Below, in pieces: positions 12,349-20,636 of a stretch of 64,000 bases of DNA. This DNA comes from Methylobacter sp. BlB1 (GTDB lineage: Bacteria > Pseudomonadota > Gammaproteobacteria > Methylococcales > Methylomonadaceae): NCBI RefSeq assembly GCF_015476545.1, contig NZ_JADMKV010000012.1:1-64000 (forward strand), read 5' to 3'. The stretch's first letter is position 1. Every line of letters starts with the position of its first letter. The position numbers were made by a program, and so were the translations under genes. The notes beneath the pieces are model-generated. The model made no database searches. It saw only the letters and a list, made by a program, of their open reading frames with translations, and had not been told where the DNA came from.

Positions 12349-15300
12349 TTAATGAGGCGGTGCTATCGCATCCAGTTCTTGTTCTTCCGGAGTAGGCGAT
12401 TTGATGCGCGGCTCGAATAACCGATAGAGAATAGGCACCAGCAGAACCGTCATAACGGTAGCGCTGAATAGCCCCCAGACAATCACGGTAGCCAAGGGGC
12501 GCTGTACATCCGAACCCAGCCCGGTAGCGAGCGATGCAGGTACCAGGCCGAGAATAGCGACTAATGATGCCACCAGAATGGGTCGGATGCAGCGCACAGA
12601 GCCTTCGGTAATGGCTTGATCCATAGGCATGCCGGCAAGGCGTAATTCAGTAATGGTTCTTATGATCAGCACGCCATTCATAAGCGAAACTCCAAAAACC
12701 GCTGCGAAGCCGACGCCTGAGGAGACGTTCAAATTCATGCCCCGAAGATAAAGGGCAGTGGCACCGCCCACGAAGGCGAAAGGAATCGCAAACAGTAGCG
12801 ACAGCGATGCCCGCAACGAGCCGAATGTCACCAGCAGCAGAAGAAATATGACGCCGATGCTTGAAGGCACAAGTATTTTGAAATGCTGGGCAGCCCGTTC
12901 AAGATTCTCAAACATCCCCAGCCAGGCTATGCGATAGCCGCTGGGCGCTTCAATTTCCCGTTTGAACAACCGTTGTGCATCGGATACAAAACCGCCCTGG
13001 TCGCGTCCGACGATATCCGTCCTCACGGTCAATCGGCGTCTTCCATCTGCTCGGGCAATTAATGTCTGCCCATCGATAATATCAATATGAGCAACCTGGG
13101 CTAGCGGGATAGGTATGCCGTCAGCATTATAGACAGGCAGACGCCCGATCGCGGCCGGTGAACGTAAAACTTCTTTCGCGAATCGGGCAACAATATCAAC
13201 GCGCCGTTCACCTTCAAACAGGAGGCCGATAGGCGCGCCGCCGATAGCCACGTCAATGAGCTGCGTGACATCTTCTACATTGACATTGTAGCGGGCGCAC
13301 AGGGCTCGGTCGGGGCTTATGACCAACTGCGGCTGAGGGCCTTCCTGTTCGATAGCGACATCCACTGCGCCTGGAACTTTGCTGACCAGCGCTTGAGTTT
13401 TTCTCGCCAGATTCAATAAAACGCCCAAATCGGCGCCGGAAAATTCAACCGCCAGATTGGCCGAGGTGCCGTTGGCATCTTCCGTCACGCTATCTATGAT
13501 CGGTTGAGTGAAATTGAAGCGGGTGGTCGGAAACTCGCTACGGAAGCGAGATCCTAAGGCGGCAAGCAGCTCCTGTTTACGTGTGAACTGGACCCATTGG
13601 TCTCGCGGCTTCGGGCTAATCAGCATTTCAACTCGACTGGGCGGAAAAGGATCGGTACCGCTATCGCTGCGGCCCGCTTGAACGACAATAAAATCTATAT
13701 CCGGAAACTCAGTGATAATCTCGCGCAGCCGTTTGCCGAACTTTGATGATTGTTGTAAAGAGGTCCCTTCAGGAAAATTCGCACGCACCCAGATAACACC
13801 TTCATCCATATAGGGCAAAAACTCTGTGCCGAGACGAGGAATCACTAATGCCAGAATGCCGGCAAGCACAGCGACTGAAACTCCAATTGCCTGCCAGCGA
13901 TAATGTAATAAAAACTTGAGCACGGCAGCATAACGAGGATAAAGCCAGGTTAATATCGGATTTTCCCAATCGCGATAACCTTTTTTAAACAAGATGCTGG
14001 ATAGAACAGGCACCACAAACAGCGCATATAACATGGCGCCAAACAAGGCGAACAAAATAGTCAGAGCCATAGGACGAAATAACAGTCCCTCTATATGCGT
14101 CAGAGTCAGCAACGGCAAGAAAGCGCCTACTATCATCAGGATTGAGAAAAAGACAGGGCGCTCTACCTGCAAAGCCGCAAGCAATACCGTTTTCGCCGCG
14201 CTGGTATGTTCATTTTTTTGCGTCGCATCATGTAAACGATGGGCGATGTTTTCCGCCATAATGACAGAGCCGTCGACGATGATACCGAAATCAATGGCGC
14301 CGATTGAGAGTAAGCCGATCGGAATGCCGAAAGCGTTCATCATTACCAGGGCAAACAATAATGAAAAAGGAATGGTCAAGGCCACTATTAATGCCAGAGA
14401 AGGGCGTCCCAGAAAGAACAGTAATACCACAGTAACCAGTGATATCCCTAAAAGCACGCTATGGCCTACGGTGTGCAGTGTCGTGTCAACCAATTGGGTG
14501 CGATCATAGAATGGCGCCAGCTTGACGCCTTCCGGCAAATCAATCTGATTAAGATCAGCGATCACCGTCTTGACATGATCCAATGTATCCGAAGTGTTTT
14601 CTCCTCGGCGCATCAGGACAATGCCTTCAATGGATTCGTCTTTGTTATCTTTGCTCAGAATTCCGGACGGTATTTTGGCACCGACTTCCACATCGGCTAC
14701 GTCATGCACATAAATTGGGGTTCCGCCGACGGATTTAACGAAAATGTTGCCAATTTCCGATATATCCTGCAAAGCGCCTTTACCCCGAATGACAAAAGAC
14801 ATGCTCCCTCGTGACAGCACGCTGCCGCCGGCGCTCTCATTGTTAGATTGTACGGCATCGACAATATCATTAAGAGATAGCCCAAAACGTTTTAATTGCG
14901 ACGGATGCAGCAGTATTGTGTATTGTTTTTCATAACCGCCGAAGTTGGTAACATCAGCGACGCCGGCTGCGCGCAACAGATGAGGAATGACTATCCAATC
15001 ATTGATTGACCGAAGCTCGATAAGGTCATAGCGACCATCCGATATCAGCTCATAGCGCAGTATTTCACCGTATGCTGTCGCCAGTGGGCCCAATTCGGCC
15101 GATGCGCCATTAGGCAGATTAATATTGGTGAGCTTTTCCTCTACGCGCTGTCTGGCCCAATAGCTCTCAACCCCTTCTTCGAAAGTCAGCTGAACCACCG
15201 ACAGGCCGAAAATCGTTCGGGAACGTATATTCACCACGCGGGGGACATTGCGCATCTCAATTTCTACCGGTACGGTCACCTGGCGCTCCACTTCTTCGGG

Positions 15301-15471
15301 CGCTCGGCCTGGAAAGACCGTTATAACCTGAACCATCTGTGAAGATATGTCAGGATAGGCGTCGACCTGCATTCTCGAAAATGACCATAAGCCGAGAATA
15401 ATCACTATGAGGGTGCCGCTTAAAATCATCAAGCGATAATGCATCGCCTTATTGAGTAATTGCGGAATCAT
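12349..15471 (-). CDS. Heavy-metal efflux RND permease (CzcA/CusA family)
   Basis: This is the inner-membrane proton-driven pump of a tripartite metal exporter. The 1040-residue protein has the twelve-helix RND layout with two large periplasmic loops. Transmembrane helix 4 carries the heavy-metal signature with Asp394, Asp400 and Glu407 (GAIDFGIIVDGSVIMAEN), with the same spacing as the proton-relay residues Asp402, Asp408 and Glu415 of Cupriavidus CzcA. It is the last gene of a three-gene operon and overlaps the adaptor gene by four bases. The substrate (Zn/Co/Cd/Ni or Cu/Ag) cannot be set from sequence alone; no adjacent regulator is present to help. Confidence 0.93.
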   Translation of the reverse strand: MIPQLLNKAMHYRLMILSGTLIVIILGLWSFSRMQVDAYPDISSQMVQVITVFPGRAPEEVERQVTVPVEIEMRNVPRVVNIRSRTIFGLSVVQLTFEEGVESYWARQRVEEKLTNINLPNGASAELGPLATAYGEILRYELISDGRYDLIELRSINDWIVIPHLLRAAGVADVTNFGGYEKQYTILLHPSQLKRFGLSLNDIVDAVQSNNESAGGSVLSRGSMSFVIRGKGALQDISEIGNIFVKSVGGTPIYVHDVADVEVGAKIPSGILSKDNKDESIEGIVLMRRGENTSDTLDHVKTVIADLNQIDLPEGVKLAPFYDRTQLVDTTLHTVGHSVLLGISLVTVVLLFFLGRPSLALIVALTIPFSLLFALVMMNAFGIPIGLLSIGAIDFGIIVDGSVIMAENIAHRLHDATQKNEHTSAAKTVLLAALQVERPVFFSILMIVGAFLPLLTLTHIEGLLFRPMALTILFALFGAMLYALFVVPVLSSILFKKGYRDWENPILTWLYPRYAAVLKFLLHYRWQAIGVSVAVLAGILALVIPRLGTEFLPYMDEGVIWVRANFPEGTSLQQSSKFGKRLREIITEFPDIDFIVVQAGRSDSGTDPFPPSRVEMLISPKPRDQWVQFTRKQELLAALGSRFRSEFPTTRFNFTQPIIDSVTEDANGTSANLAVEFSGADLGVLLNLARKTQALVSKVPGAVDVAIEQEGPQPQLVISPDRALCARYNVNVEDVTQLIDVAIGGAPIGLLFEGERRVDIVARFAKEVLRSPAAIGRLPVYNADGIPIPLAQVAHIDIIDGQTLIARADGRRRLTVRTDIVGRDQGGFVSDAQRLFKREIEAPSGYRIAWLGMFENLERAAQHFKILVPSSIGVIFLLLLVTFGSLRASLSLLFAIPFAFVGGATALYLRGMNLNVSSGVGFAAVFGVSLMNGVLIIRTITELRLAGMPMDQAITEGSVRCIRPILVASLVAILGLVPASLATGLGSDVQRPLATVIVWGLFSATVMTVLLVPILYRLFEPRIKSPTPEEQELDAIAPPH

Positions 15472-16655
15472 CGTGTCACTCCTGCAGACCCTGGCGTATT
15501 CCCGGCTTCTTCGCCCTGCAGCGACTGAACCAGCATCGGTTTTAGCAAAATGGCGCCGTTGCCGATAATACGCTCGCCACCTTGCAGGCCCTTAAGAATC
15601 TCAATGCGATCATCAATACTTTCACCGACCTCTACTTTGGTGATGCGCCATAAGCCAGGCTCGGCTCCAATCAATACATAATCGGCATCCCCGCTGTGCA
15701 GGACGCCATCAACCGGAACCATAATGGCTTCCCGCGGGTCGGTGCCCAGGCCGATTTCTGCATACATGCCTGGTTTAAATTGATTAGCCTGATCATTTAA
15801 TTCAAAAAACACCCGTAGTGTATGTCTTTCAGCCGATAGGGTGGGCGCCAGGCTGCGTACCTTGCCGAAAAACGCCTGATTGGGAATCCCATAAAATCGC
15901 GCTACACAGGACTGGCCTGCCGATACAAGACCAATTTTCAATTCGGGCACGTCAGCCATAATCAAAGAAACGCCGGGATTGGAGCTCTGCAATAGAAGAG
16001 GGTCCACGCCTTCCTGCAACAGCTTTCTCTCGAGCGCCGCACTATTGCGAGTGGCTACAGTGAGCGCCGTTTCAGCCTCATAGACGTCTTTCTGGCCTTC
16101 CAATTGAACCTCGAGTAAGTTGGCTTCCGCGGCGGTCAAGTCGCGAATTGCTTCCGTACCGGTGGCAACCAGCTTTCTGAGGCGCTCAACAACCAGCTTT
16201 TGGGAATTAAATTGCGTTGCGGTAAGTTCGCGAATTTTTACCAAACGTTTGGCATTGAAATCTTTTTCAGCCTGGGCTCTTAGCCAGTCGGCATAAACGC
16301 CGGATAACTCAATACTGTTAAACTGCCAGCGGTCTTCTTTAGGCGTCGAGCCGATAGGAAGGTGTGCAACAACGGCGCCGGTCACTACCAGCAAAGGCGT
16401 ACTGATGCGCTTTTTTTGTACAGTCGAGATGTCGAATTTCTTTTCCAGCAAGCTTCCGGGTTTGACCTCAATCAGCCCCGGCTCAATCAGTTGAACGACT
16501 TTCGGCGCTCCCGCGGCGGTGAATTTTTTTTGATCCGACGCCGCTTCCTGCCATGATTTACCTATCAAGATAGTCAATACCATACCGGCCACCAGTATTG
16601 TTTTTGATCGGCCAGAGCGTTTGAGGCAACTGTACAAAAAAGTTGAATGGATCAT
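15468..16655 (-). CDS. Efflux RND periplasmic adaptor subunit (CzcB/CusB type)
   Basis: The membrane fusion protein links the RND pump to the outer-membrane channel. The 395 residues begin with a membrane anchor (ILVAGMVLTILIG, about residues 20-32). A barrel-sandwich/alpha-hairpin region follows, with a long coiled segment around residues 135-215. The C-terminal beta-barrel and membrane-proximal domain include VRSLAPTLSAERHTLRVFFEL and FKPGMYAEIGLG. No extra N-terminal metal chaperone domain with His or Met clusters is visible. It overlaps both neighbours by four bases, so the three genes are a tight operon. Confidence 0.9.
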   Translation of the reverse strand: MIHSTFLYSCLKRSGRSKTILVAGMVLTILIGKSWQEAASDQKKFTAAGAPKVVQLIEPGLIEVKPGSLLEKKFDISTVQKKRISTPLLVVTGAVVAHLPIGSTPKEDRWQFNSIELSGVYADWLRAQAEKDFNAKRLVKIRELTATQFNSQKLVVERLRKLVATGTEAIRDLTAAEANLLEVQLEGQKDVYEAETALTVATRNSAALERKLLQEGVDPLLLQSSNPGVSLIMADVPELKIGLVSAGQSCVARFYGIPNQAFFGKVRSLAPTLSAERHTLRVFFELNDQANQFKPGMYAEIGLGTDPREAIMVPVDGVLHSGDADYVLIGAEPGLWRITKVEVGESIDDRIEILKGLQGGERIIGNGAILLKPMLVQSLQGEEAGNTPGSAGVTR

Positions 16656-18169
16656 CGTAATACTTCTTTGCCAATAACTGCGTTAAGTTGATTCAATGCG
16701 TGCCAATAGCTGGATCGCCCATTGATATGGACTCGATAGGTTTCCAGGTAGGCCCGCTGTGTATCCAATACTTCTATCAGGGTTTTACCGCCTAGCTCGT
16801 AGGCTTGGGTGATTTTGTCCCGCACATTTCTTGCCGCTTCCAGTTGTCCTGGATCGTCGTTGGTTAAAAATTGATACGAAGAAGCAAAAGTTTTCGCGGC
16901 CTGGTCAATTTCCGCGCGCAAGTCCACAAGCTGGGCCTGTAAATTGTACTGTGTTTGAGTTTTAATGGACTTCGCTTTGGCTATGTTGCCCTGATTGCGA
17001 TCAAAAATAGGCACGGTGAGATTGATTCCGGCCATCCACGAGTTGGCGTCGGGAAAGCCGATGGCCTGCTGTTGGAATTGTCTGGTATAGCCAATGCCAG
17101 GTATTACTTGCGGATAGGCTTTTCTTTCTTCCAGCGTTATATCTGAGTCGGCTTTATCTAATTGGCGATGCAAGGCGCTTAGATCGGGCCTGTTTTCCTC
17201 GGCTAATCTAAAGGCGGTTTCAGCATCTATCGGCTTTGCCAATGTGTTGATTTTCAATGTGCCTTTTACTTTAATGGGAATATTGTCTTTGATACCCAAC
17301 AGGGTACGTAACCGGTTAAACGCGGAGGCTAAATCCAGTTCTCGCGCATGAACTTCACGGTGGCTACTGAAAATAGAGAGCTTGATTCGGTCTGCTTCGA
17401 TGGTGCCGACTCCTCCGAGAGCCACCCGTTTAAGAATAATCTGCTCCATTTTGATTAAATTGCGCTGGTTTTCATAGGCGAGATCCAGCATCGCCTGCAT
17501 CTCCAGAACGTCATAGAATGCTGCAATAGTTGCTGCGATCCTAAGCCGGACGGTATTGGCAAAGTCAGCCGCTGACGCTTCGACCTCATATTGCCCGGAC
17601 GTTATCGCAGCCGCTCTTTTTCCAAACAAAAACCAATCGACAGGCATGGCGACATTAAAATCAAATTGCGGAGGCCCGCCTTGCCGGTCGGCTGTAAATG
17701 ACCGATTCAAAGGCATTAACTGTATATCGGTGTTTATCTGAGGATTGGGTATCAATCCTGCCGTAATCAGATCAGCTTCGGCCTGACTGATGTTTTCTAA
17801 GGCGGCTTTGATTCGCGGATCAGATTTCAAAGCGGTTTGCACCGCCTGGTTCAACGTGAGTTCCTTAGGCTCAACTAATGTTTCGGAGGGAACTGAAGTA
17901 GCTCTAGTTTCGGCAGAAAACGCATTTGGTGGAGGCGCGTCGGCAATAGGTGGTCCGGATTCATTCATATACAAAGGCAGAGGAGTCGGCCTGTAATCTT
18001 GAATTGAGCAGCCGTTTAACAATAAAAGAATGCACAAAGACCATCTGCATGAAATATTAATAAATGGAGAGGCTAAGTGAAAATGGCAATCATGGTGCTT
18101 AATCCATTCTTTTATTATTCTTTTCATAGACGAATGATTTAGATTCTGTTGCGTTGACCAGAACAGCAT
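16652..18169 (-). CDS. Outer-membrane efflux lipoprotein (CzcC/TolC-like)
   Basis: This is the outer-membrane channel of the tripartite exporter. The mature part shows two TolC-type OEP repeats, starting ELTLNQAVQTALKSDPRIKAALENISQAEADL and again EETAFRLAEENRPDL-like, with long coiled helices. An unusually long basic N-terminus leads to a hydrophobic stretch ending LLLLNGCS, which reads as a lipobox with Cys at about residue 55, so the protein is probably acylated. The longest start (18169) is preceded by AAGG at fair spacing; the ATG at 18127 is the alternative. First gene of the czcCBA-like operon. Confidence 0.88.
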   Translation of the reverse strand: MLFWSTQQNLNHSSMKRIIKEWIKHHDCHFHLASPFINISCRWSLCILLLLNGCSIQDYRPTPLPLYMNESGPPIADAPPPNAFSAETRATSVPSETLVEPKELTLNQAVQTALKSDPRIKAALENISQAEADLITAGLIPNPQINTDIQLMPLNRSFTADRQGGPPQFDFNVAMPVDWFLFGKRAAAITSGQYEVEASAADFANTVRLRIAATIAAFYDVLEMQAMLDLAYENQRNLIKMEQIILKRVALGGVGTIEADRIKLSIFSSHREVHARELDLASAFNRLRTLLGIKDNIPIKVKGTLKINTLAKPIDAETAFRLAEENRPDLSALHRQLDKADSDITLEERKAYPQVIPGIGYTRQFQQQAIGFPDANSWMAGINLTVPIFDRNQGNIAKAKSIKTQTQYNLQAQLVDLRAEIDQAAKTFASSYQFLTNDDPGQLEAARNVRDKITQAYELGGKTLIEVLDTQRAYLETYRVHINGRSSYWHALNQLNAVIGKEVLR

Positions 18170-18224
18170 TGCTAAGCCTTATATACTGCTGCGTGTTATG
18201 GGTGCTTCGCTCAGTAGGGGTTGG

Positions 18225-18257
18225 GATGCAGCAGAGCGCCGGTCGTTCTGCTGCATC
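18225..18257. repeat. 11-bp perfect inverted repeat upstream of the efflux operon
   Basis: GATGCAGCAGA (18225-18235) and TCTGCTGCATC (18247-18257) form a perfect 11-bp stem with an 11-base loop, some 55-90 bases upstream of the longest start of the efflux operon. There is no T-tract. It could be an operator for an unlinked regulator, or a transposon end; no better evidence is available. Confidence 0.5.
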
Positions 18258-18493
18258 TGACAATCACCAACCATGCTCAAGTTCAACCGAACCATAAAAA
18301 ATTCATCATATGATTGACTCTTCGCTGCTGCTTCCCTGCTGGCTGAGGCGTTAGCTGGTCCTCAGAAACCTCGTCCGTAGATTCAGTTGTCGATTCGCAG
18401 CAGGTAAGCCATGAATTGAGGCTAGGGAAGTTATCGTTTAGATAAAGGCTATAAACTGACCATTTGTTAAACGCTATAAGCCAGTTTTTTATC

Positions 18494-18783
18494 ATGCCAA
18501 CCTTGTTCAGAAGATTTACGCAGCCGTGTGGCTGAAGCCGCTGCTGCAGGCCACACCGTGCGGACCGTGGCTTTGCAATACGGGGTCAGCCTGGCCTTCG
18601 TCTGCAGGATGCACGTCTTATGGCGTGAAACTGGAGCCGTCCAGGGCGAGCCCTCCGGCGGCTGCAAATGCTCGCGGCTGGAGCCGTATGAAGCGGCTAT
18701 CAAGGAACAGCTAGCACATAGTCTATCGATGACGCTGAAGGAATTGCAGAGCTGGCTGGAAGACGAACACAGCCTAAGTGTTA
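18494..18783 (+). pseudogene. IS630-family transposase, N-terminal remnant
   Basis: The frame beginning SEDLRSRVAEAAAAGHT and continuing VRTVALQYGVSLAFVCRM matches the helix-turn-helix N-terminus of IS630-type transposases, including the LEPYEAAIKEQLAHS and TLKELQSWLEDEHSLSV segments. A one-base excess in the run ccttgtt at about 18502-18508 shifts the frame just after the probable ATG (18494). Homology stops near residue 96, where the expected catalytic DDE domain should begin. The element is therefore both frameshifted and truncated. No terminal inverted repeats were recognised. Confidence 0.65.
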
Positions 18784-18916
18784 GGCTTGTGATAGCAACC
18801 AAATCGCCTTCACAGGCTTTAAAAATAGCTTTCTTTTAGCCCATTTCATCCCAATCTTCTCTGGGTAGGAAAAGGATAAAGAACAGGTAAGTCTTAATTT
18901 TGTTTTCGCAGTATTT

Positions 18917-19098
18917 TTAATTGTGGTAAAAATAAAGCGGGCTTCGTGCCTGTTTTAAAGTTCTGCCTCGAACCATATGGGAATAAATCGTCGTGGTTTT
19001 TAGATCACTTTGCCCCGGCAATTTCTCCTGAACCGTCCGAATATCACAATTGGCTTGCAATAAGTGACTGACGAAGAGAGGTCTGAACGTCACCAGGG
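18917..19098 (-). pseudogene. Integron-type tyrosine recombinase, C-terminal remnant
   Basis: Read on the minus strand, this stretch encodes [18 protein letters not shown], then [16 protein letters not shown] and finally RSPLYFYHN before a TAA at 18917-18919. It aligns with the C-terminal end of integron integrases and related recombinases (FATHLLQAGxDIRTVQELLGHxDVxTTxIYTHV...RSPL), including the catalytic Tyr. The box II His is replaced (FRP for LRH) and the second catalytic His region LLGH reads KLPGQ, with one extra residue. Only about 60 codons remain. I infer a dead fragment of an old integron or integrative element; the rest of the gene and any attC array are not visible. Confidence 0.65.
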
Positions 19099-19196
19099 CC
19101 GGTCTTTCGCTAAAGCTCCAATCCAGCCGGCATGACTTGAGGAAGGGGCAACAGTTAAGGTAAGGCGTGATTGCGCAAGAAAAGAGGAGTTAGGTT

Positions 19197-19496
19197 ATGA
19201 AAATTTATACATTGGCCGCTATACTGTTTTTTTACGCTATTACATCTCACGGAATAGAACCGAATAGTGCTTCCGCTCTAAAAGCGGATGTCGCAGTGGA
19301 TTTTCGCTGTTCCGGATCTCCGCCTCTTGAAGGAATAGAGGAAAATGCTGAGTCCGACCTTCAGTACGATATGCAAGATAACGATGCCATTTTCGAACTG
19401 GGGGACGGCGATTCTGCCGATGAACTCGGCGGGAATGAAGCGGTTTGCGGCGGCAGCAATGGGGACGATTTGATCAACGGCGCCGAAGGTCAATAA
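19197..19496 (+). CDS. Small secreted acidic protein with one RTX-like repeat
   Basis: The 99-residue product starts with a plausible signal peptide (MKIYTLAAILFFYAITSHG) and is then very acidic (DNDAIFELGDGDSADELGG). It ends with GGSNGDDLINGAEG, which fits the calcium-binding RTX nonapeptide pattern GGxGxDxxx. A strong GAGGAG-type ribosome-binding site (aagaggagttaggttATG) supports translation. After the stop, the +1 frame stays open for about 50 codons and begins NNIIDSG, so the gene may be a frameshifted stub of a longer RTX protein. No function can be assigned. It lies at the edge of the region with mobile-element remnants. Confidence 0.6.
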   Translation: MKIYTLAAILFFYAITSHGIEPNSASALKADVAVDFRCSGSPPLEGIEENAESDLQYDMQDNDAIFELGDGDSADELGGNEAVCGGSNGDDLINGAEGQ

Positions 19497-19773
19497 TATC
19501 ATTGACAGCGGTATCGTTCTTGATTGTGCACTTCATAGGACACGTCGAGCGCGCTTAGCTGATGCTGAGCGGCAGGCGGTATTCAATCGCTGGAGTCCTG
19601 TGTTGCTGGCCACCTTTCTGTTCGCTAACTCGCTCGAGCAGATGCGGGCAAACTCGTAGCCGCCCTGCAATCGGCTTATCTTACGGATTATTTTTAATCG
19701 ATGGACCGCTTTTGTTGTAACTTAAGCCGTAGATGTCCAGATTTGATTTGGTTTTATGTTCCAGCGCTTTCTT
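19497..19773. other. Gap after the RTX-like ORF
   Basis: About 280 bases. The +1 frame after the small RTX-like ORF stays open until about 19660 (beginning NNIIDSG), which may be its displaced continuation. Nothing else is recognisable. Confidence 0.35.
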
Positions 19774-20583
19774 CTAATCGGTCTTGTCGACTTTCACAAA
19801 AATGCGCAGTTTGTTTTGGCCGTTTTTTTGACTGCGGGCCAAATTTCCACCACCTCTGCTTTGGTTGTCTTCGTAGATGCCGCCCAGTTCCACCCATTCG
19901 CCCAGTTTGATCCGAATTGTGGTTTGTGCGCCTTGGGTTTCCATCTGGCCGCGCGCGTTGAGTTTGTCCGACCAGGGCGAGACGTCCAGAATGGCCTGTT
20001 CGCCTGCAAGCCTTGGCGTGACGGCAAAGCCCGTCGTCGTGTCGATAAAGTCGGTCGTGGTGGATAATGTAGGACCATAGCCCGAATCGTAGATCTGCAC
20101 GTTTTCCATTGGATACGTGTCGCCGGCTTGAATGTAAGCCGTATTGCCTTCCAGGGTCCGAATAGTTTGCGTGCTTTCGCTGGCGTACTGATTCTGATTT
20201 TGAGAGTAGTGGCCATATACGCTGGCGCGGGCTTTCGATGGATCATCGATCGGACCGCTGATTCTGACTCTGGCTGTTGCGTTGAGCTCGTCGACGGTCA
20301 GCTGCCGGCTTTGAATAACGGTAATGACCAGATTGTTCAGTCGGGTGTCCAGTTCGCTGACCAGCGCCCTGATTTCAGTCAACCGTTCCGGCGTGGTTTT
20401 GATCACCAGGCTGGAGCCGTTGGCAATCACATGCTCGGTATATTCCAACAAGGGCTCGAGTAGGGGCTGTATCTCGGAGGCTGGCCGGTTAGCCAGCGGG
20501 ATCACTTCAATGACGGTTTGCTCCGCCAGGGCGAGCTTGCCGGACAGCAGCATGAAGATCAATAGCAGGCGTGTTGTATCCAA
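19774..20583 (-). CDS. Secretin N-domain (STN/N0-type) periplasmic protein
   Basis: The product has a signal peptide (LLLIFMLLSGKLALAEQ) followed by a secretin short domain: VIEVIPLANRPASEIQPLLEPLL...GSSLVIKTTPERLTEIRALVSELD, the N-domain found in type II/III secretion and pilus secretins. The C-terminal half (SDKLNARGQMETQGAQTTIRI, GEWVELGG, LRIFVKVDK) resembles part of a secretin barrel, but the full gate region and lipobox are absent. I place the start at TTG 20583, five bases after GGAGG; the longer GTG start at 20595 would overlap that site. No pilus or secretion genes are nearby, so it is an orphan of unknown role. Confidence 0.72.
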   Translation of the reverse strand: MDTTRLLLIFMLLSGKLALAEQTVIEVIPLANRPASEIQPLLEPLLEYTEHVIANGSSLVIKTTPERLTEIRALVSELDTRLNNLVITVIQSRQLTVDELNATARVRISGPIDDPSKARASVYGHYSQNQNQYASESTQTIRTLEGNTAYIQAGDTYPMENVQIYDSGYGPTLSTTTDFIDTTTGFAVTPRLAGEQAILDVSPWSDKLNARGQMETQGAQTTIRIKLGEWVELGGIYEDNQSRGGGNLARSQKNGQNKLRIFVKVDKTD

Positions 20584-20611
20584 CTCAACCTCCACGGGCT
20601 AACAAGCGGTT

Positions 20612-20636
20612 AAAGGCGGCCGGGATGGTCGCCTTT
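20612..20636 (-). terminator. Hairpin terminator downstream of glgA
   Basis: A 10-bp stem AAAGGCGGCC / GGTCGCCTTT (one G-U pair) lies directly after the glgA stop; on the minus strand the 3' arm ends CGCCTTT. The T-run is short, so termination may be partial. Confidence 0.55.

Larger units (their letters stand above)
18170..19196. other. Decayed accessory region without an intact gene
   Basis: Apart from the 11-bp inverted repeat, the IS630 remnant and the recombinase remnant listed separately, I see no intact gene in this kilobase. Short open frames on both strands (for example 18283-18495, minus) lack ribosome-binding sites and family resemblance. About 19100-19135 holds a sequence resembling half of the palindromic repeat at 56609-56680. 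Confidence 0.5.

Noticed and set aside
18283-18495. 70-codon minus-strand frame upstream of the efflux operon
   Set aside because: No signal peptide, metal-binding motif or ribosome-binding site, and no resemblance to small czc/cop proteins.
19756-20067. 103-codon plus-strand frame
   Set aside because: Lies wholly opposite the secretin-N-domain gene, which has a signal peptide, a domain match and GGAGG; the plus frame is a shadow.
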